From an uncultured bacterium (GTDB taxonomy: Bacteria; Acidobacteriota; Thermoanaerobaculia; Multivoradales; J023), in the NCBI GenBank assembly GCA_937948815.1, contig CALFAM010000039.1, positions 1 to 57,867 on the forward strand: a DNA stretch of 57,867 nt. Direction: 5' to 3'. The notes below the pieces were generated by a model, which was not told the origin of the DNA, made no database searches, and saw only the letters and a program-made list of their open reading frames with translations. The translations under genes were made by a program, and so were the position numbers. Shown here piece by piece: positions 54,410 to 57,867 of the stretch; the first letter of the stretch is position 1; every line of letters starts with the position of its first letter.

Positions 54410-56425
54410 TTAGGCCTTGGGACCGGCCAGCGGCGCATCGGCAATTCCGAGCTGCTTGGCGTGCTCGAGCAAGGAGGTCAGCTTGCTGGTCACCTCTTCG
54501 CTGCCGCCGGCCGCCGCCAGTTTGGCGAGCAGCCCCGCCACCGTCAGGTTCGCGATATCGCCAGATCCGAGTGCCGGCCGGCTGAGCACGTCCTTGAGAT
54601 CTTTGGACAGGCTGCGATCGCCGCCCAGGTAGTCGCCGAACGCCGTCTGAATGGTACCGCTCTTGTCGACGAATGCGTCGGTCGCCTTGCCCATGCCGAT
54701 CGCGTTGACCAACCGATCGACGAACATGCTCTCACCACCCACGATGTCGATATTGGCCTGGGTGAGGCCGGTGCTGATGACACTTGCCTGCTGCTGCGCG
54801 ATCTTCTCCTGCATGCGGATGCCCTCGAGCTCGATTTCCTTCTGCGCCTCGAGGCGCAGCCGGTATTCCTCGTGGTCTCGGCTCTCTTCATCGAGCACGC
54901 GCATCGCCTGCGCCTTCTCGGCCAAACCGGCCGCCTCACCCTGAAGTCGGGCCTGAATCGCCTGCCCCTCGGCCACGCCGGTCTCACGCAAGACTGCGGC
55001 TTCTGCCAAGCCTTGTTTTTCGACCGCGGCAGCGTCAGCTTCCTTGACCCGTACCTCGGCCATGCCGACCTTTTCGGTGGCCGCGGCATCGGCTTCCTTG
55101 ACCTGTACCTCGGCCAGACCGTGCGCCGCGGTCTCCGCTTTCACACCTTCGGCCAGCTTGATCTTGGCCTGCGCTTCCTTGTCCGACGCTTGCAGGCGCG
55201 CATCCGCGAGGATCAGCTCTTCTTGCCCCTTGAACTGCGCGGCTTCCTTGGCCGCCTCGGCAGCCTTGATGTCTTTGATCAGGAGCTCTTCAGCCTCGCC
55301 CGCCGCGGTGACAACGGCCGCTTCCTTGAGGCGCTCGGCTTCCTCGACCACCCGCAGACGCTTGATCGCCTCTTCTTGCTCAGCCACCGTCTTCTCGACC
55401 GCGATTCGCTCGCGAACAACCTCGGCAATCGCACGCTTTTCGACCTCGACCTCTTTGTCCTTGGCGATGCGTTGCAGCTCGGTCTCGCGCTCGCGGGAGA
55501 TGGCTTCGAGGACCCGATCCTTCTCCACTCGTTCGTTCTCGACCGCGATCACGCGCTCGCGATTCTTGAGCGCCACTTCGACCTCGCGCTGGCGGTTCTC
55601 GTCGAGAATGCCGAGCTGTTCGTCCGACTTGATGCGCGCCTGCTCGGACTTGAGGCGCTCCTCGGCCTGCACCTTCGACGTTTCGGCCTGCTCGCGCGCC
55701 TTCATGGTCTCGATCTCGCGCAGCTGCTTGGCCTCGGCGTCCGCCTTCTGACGCTCGAGCTCGAGAATCGCTTCGGCCGCCTCGACGTTCTGCTTGGTGA
55801 TCAGCTTCTTTTCGTTGTTCTCGAAGTCGTTGGTGCGTACATGCTCGATCGCGGTCAGCTCGGTGATCTTCCGAATGCCCTGCGCGTCGAGAATATTCTG
55901 TGGATCGAGCTCGCCGATTGGGGTTTGCTCGAGGTAGTCAATCGCAGCATCCTCGAGGCTGTAACCATTCAGATCCGTACCGATCACTTCGATGATGCGA
56001 TCGCGAAACTCGTCGCGTTTGGTATAAAGGTCGACGAAATCGAGCTGTTTTCCGACGGTCTTCAGCGCCTCGGAGAACTTGGCCGAGAACAGCTGCTCGA
56101 GGATCTCGATCTTGGAGGCGCGGTCGCAGCCGATCGCCTGCGCAACCTTGATCACATCTTCGTTGGTCTTGTTGACCCGAACGAAGAAGGTCACCTTGAT
56201 ATCCGCGCGGATATTGTCTCGACAGATCAAGCCATCCTTGCCACGCCGATCGATCTCGATCGTCTTGACCGAGATGTCCATGAACTCGGCCTTGTGCACC
56301 ACCGGCAAAACCACCCGGCCCGTAAAGGTGACGTCGACCCGCTCAGAACCGATGCGACTGACGACCAGGGCACTACCCTGCTCGACTTTGATGATTCCGA
56401 AACCTAAGAAATTTTGCAGTGCCAT
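54410..56425 (-). CDS. Flotillin/YqiK-type SPFH-domain protein
   Basis: GAGGAGAGGAAA precedes the ATG at 56425. The 671 residues begin with FLGFGIIKVEQGSALVVSRIG and an SPFH/band-7 domain (about 1-200, CRDNIRADIKVTFFVRVNKT). A very long Glu/Ala/Lys/Arg coiled coil (about 210-540) includes a near-exact 18-residue tandem repeat (AEVQVKEADAAATEKVG and AEVRVKEADAAAVEKQG, about 437-473). The N-terminal transmembrane helix found in E. coli YqiK is not evident, so membrane attachment may depend on the NfeD-like partner. It organises membrane microdomains. Confidence 0.92.
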   Translation of the reverse strand: MALQNFLGFGIIKVEQGSALVVSRIGSERVDVTFTGRVVLPVVHKAEFMDISVKTIEIDRRGKDGLICRDNIRADIKVTFFVRVNKTNEDVIKVAQAIGCDRASKIEILEQLFSAKFSEALKTVGKQLDFVDLYTKRDEFRDRIIEVIGTDLNGYSLEDAAIDYLEQTPIGELDPQNILDAQGIRKITELTAIEHVRTNDFENNEKKLITKQNVEAAEAILELERQKADAEAKQLREIETMKAREQAETSKVQAEERLKSEQARIKSDEQLGILDENRQREVEVALKNRERVIAVENERVEKDRVLEAISRERETELQRIAKDKEVEVEKRAIAEVVRERIAVEKTVAEQEEAIKRLRVVEEAERLKEAAVVTAAGEAEELLIKDIKAAEAAKEAAQFKGQEELILADARLQASDKEAQAKIKLAEGVKAETAAHGLAEVQVKEADAAATEKVGMAEVRVKEADAAAVEKQGLAEAAVLRETGVAEGQAIQARLQGEAAGLAEKAQAMRVLDEESRDHEEYRLRLEAQKEIELEGIRMQEKIAQQQASVISTGLTQANIDIVGGESMFVDRLVNAIGMGKATDAFVDKSGTIQTAFGDYLGGDRSLSKDLKDVLSRPALGSGDIANLTVAGLLAKLAAAGGSEEVTSKLTSLLEHAKQLGIADAPLAGPKA

Positions 56426-56553
56426 CGATTTCCTCTCCTCGTCCGTCTCGTCGCCCCGGCCCGAATCCGGGTTCATGTTGTCTCAGCCAGGATGCCCCGT
56501 GCCCCCTCGGCATCTCGCTCTCGTCTCATTTCCGTTGTCGATCCACGCCTCGA

Positions 56554-57315
56554 TCACCCCGGCTGCTCATCGAGCATGGCCGGGCCCTCGACCCAGAAGA
56601 CTTCGCGCTCACGGTCGTAGCCGACGATCTGAACGACATCGCCACGACCGATCGTGTTGATGGGGTCGAGCGAACGCGCCTGGATCAAGATCGGCGCGCC
56701 GGAGAGATTGACCACCTCGGCCTGTCCGAACTCCTGATCGACCCGCAGCGTGGTGACCCGTGCGTGCTTGGCCACCAACTGCCGCCGCTCGGTCGCCGGA
56801 ACAAAGCGCATGAAGCGTCGCAGGGGTGTTACCGCCACCATGGTCGCCGCGATCGATAGGGCGAGCGCGGTCGCGGCCGTCAGCACGACCGCCCCAACCC
56901 CTCCGGCAGTCAGCCAGGCCATCTTGGTTGCCAGGGCTGAGCCACCGAGGCTGAAGACCCAGCCGAAGACCACCAGCAGGCTCAGGATCAGCGTCGAAGG
57001 AAGCTCACCCAACCCGAGTAGCCGCAGCCAGCCCCGACTCTCGCTCGGCCCCCGCCCAGCTTCGAAGTCCACATCACTGGCGGCCTCAGCGCCCTCGACC
57101 AATCCGTCCGCAGCGCTCTCGACGACGCCCTCGAGCACGCCATCCGCCGCCCCACCAACGCCGTCCGCCAGATCACCGACCCAGTCCATTCCGGTGAGCA
57201 TCGTCACCAGCCAATAGAGCACGACCAGGACCAGCAAGATGCTGAAGACGGTCGTCGGCATGGTGAATGCCTGTTCGAAGAGGGCTTTGAGAGAGTCGAA
57301 GCGCAACGAGATCAA
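56554..57315 (-). CDS. NfeD/YqiJ-like OB-fold membrane protein
   Basis: About 253 residues from a TTG at 57315; TTG at 57306 or ATG at 57261 are possible starts, none with a good ribosome-binding site. An N-terminal transmembrane helix (VFSILLVLVVLYWLVTML), an acidic Gly/Ala linker, two more helices (about 105-165) and a C-terminal OB fold (about 170-250: LVAKHARVTTLRVDQEFGQA and GRGDVVQIVGYDRER) follow YqiJ. These proteins pair with flotillins. It is the first gene of the operon with the flotillin and the giant ATPase. Confidence 0.85.
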   Translation of the reverse strand: MISLRFDSLKALFEQAFTMPTTVFSILLVLVVLYWLVTMLTGMDWVGDLADGVGGAADGVLEGVVESAADGLVEGAEAASDVDFEAGRGPSESRGWLRLLGLGELPSTLILSLLVVFGWVFSLGGSALATKMAWLTAGGVGAVVLTAATALALSIAATMVAVTPLRRFMRFVPATERRQLVAKHARVTTLRVDQEFGQAEVVNLSGAPILIQARSLDPINTIGRGDVVQIVGYDREREVFWVEGPAMLDEQPG

Positions 57316-57645
57316 GCTCCAGTGTGTCCACCGAGACAGTCGTTCGCGCCCCGGTCGTCCGAGGACGATCCAGCAACAACGCTGGCTGCAACGACCGAAA
57401 GCACGCTCCTGTTCCTACGGAGCGTATGGGGGCGCTATTCGCAACGGTGAGCCTCGATCATCTCACTTGCGCCCCTGCCATGAGAAGGGCGAAAGGCGGC
57501 GAGCCCCGTTCCGTACCCACGGCCGCGTGCGCCATTCCTGATAGCTTTCGACTGGGCCAACACGACAAGCGTCCGTCGTGCCACGCAGGCCGAATCCGCG
57601 GTTACGCTGCGTCCCAGTGTCTCCGTGACCAAGCGTCTTCATCGC
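57316..57645. other. Divergent spacer at the right end
   Basis: About 330 bases between the minus-strand NfeD-like gene and the plus-strand gene at the window end. A tiny palindrome (CGTCC-GA-GGACG, 57356-57367) is the only feature I see; no consensus promoter stands out. Confidence 0.4.
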
Positions 57646-57867
57646 ATGCAGAAGAGAAGCCACGGCCAGCCATTCCGCCGCCAATGGGCATTTGCGGCCC
57701 TCGCCATCGTCCTGATCGCAGCGGCCGGCGAGCTGCTGGCGTCGTGGTTCTTCGGTCGCTACGGGGAGCGTCTCGCGTTTCCCGATCCGACGCGCTTCGT
57801 CGCCACCGCGGAGGAGGCCGGAAGGATCGACCGGCTGTTCGACGCCGAGCTCGGCTGGCGGCCGCGC
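57646..57867 (+). CDS. N-terminal part of a membrane-anchored protein, possibly SGNH-hydrolase-like
   Basis: The frame from ATG 57646 (a GTG at 57625 is also in frame) stays open to the window edge for 74 codons. A basic start, a transmembrane helix (WAFAALAIVLIAAAGELLAS) and a following segment ending RLFDAELGWRPR resemble anchored GDSL/SGNH hydrolases, in which D-x-ELGWRP precedes the catalytic domain. The catalytic part is outside the window, so the family call is tentative. Confidence 0.55.
   Translation, partial: MQKRSHGQPFRRQWAFAALAIVLIAAAGELLASWFFGRYGERLAFPDPTRFVATAEEAGRIDRLFDAELGWRPR

Noticed and set aside
54461..56407. Leu/Phe-rich plus-strand frame looking like a membrane protein
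   Set aside because: It is the mirror of the Glu/Lys coiled coil of the flotillin gene; antisense of such coding gives Leu/Phe-rich frames.

Overview
The window is high-GC, gene-dense bacterial chromosome. Several family combinations point to Acidobacteriota: an ADOP-type orphan permease paired with a PadR regulator, two long Ser/Thr kinase-TPR proteins, the remains of an acidobacterial-type ECF sigma factor, and a sulfatase-fold protein with TPRs. Myxococcota is the main alternative. I see no tRNA, rRNA, CRISPR array, IS element or prophage.

Layout. 1-1451: two tandem FGE-fold proteins, the first cut by the window edge. 1885-4407: a large secreted protein of unknown function. 4683-14955: the 2-oxoglutarate dehydrogenase genes, with odhA (E1) separated from sucB-lpdA (E2-E3) by rfbF, a metallo-beta-lactamase-fold protein and a lipid-type glycosyltransferase. 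The E1 carries an inserted cyclic-nucleotide-binding domain. 15011-17961: an NtrC-type response regulator, then a consensus sigma-54 promoter followed by a strong terminator (a probable small RNA or attenuated leader), then a papain-fold peptidase. 17987-23335 (minus): a kinase-TPR protein and, upstream of it, a borosin-type RiPP operon of two precursor peptides and one fused two-domain N-methyltransferase. 23596-34875: housekeeping and accessory genes, including YceI, an alkaline phosphatase, a nucleoside-hydrolase remnant, an iodotyrosine-deiodinase-like flavoprotein, a DsbA-like protein, holB, tmk, a sulfatase-fold TPR protein, moaB, an S41 peptidase and an SDR. 35228-41185: an ECF sigma pseudogene, ADOP-PadR, a YHS protein, a DUF4383 protein and an AraC regulator. 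41250-48190: a second kinase-TPR protein and a four-gene minus-strand cluster (two RhiA-like proteins, a tail-collar protein, an unknown). A consensus sigma-54 promoter lies in front of the cluster, facing a divergent FHA-AAA+ sigma-54 activator. 48303-57315 (minus): an NfeD/YqiJ-like, flotillin and giant AAA+ ATPase operon. The window ends in a truncated membrane-anchored protein.

The strongest novelty candidates are three. The borosin operon has an enzyme whose second methyltransferase domain seems to have lost its catalytic residues. The E1 of the 2-oxoglutarate dehydrogenase carries a cyclic-nucleotide sensor. Two sigma-54 circuits each pair an activator gene with an adjacent consensus promoter. 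All assignments come from reading motifs by eye; no database search was run.
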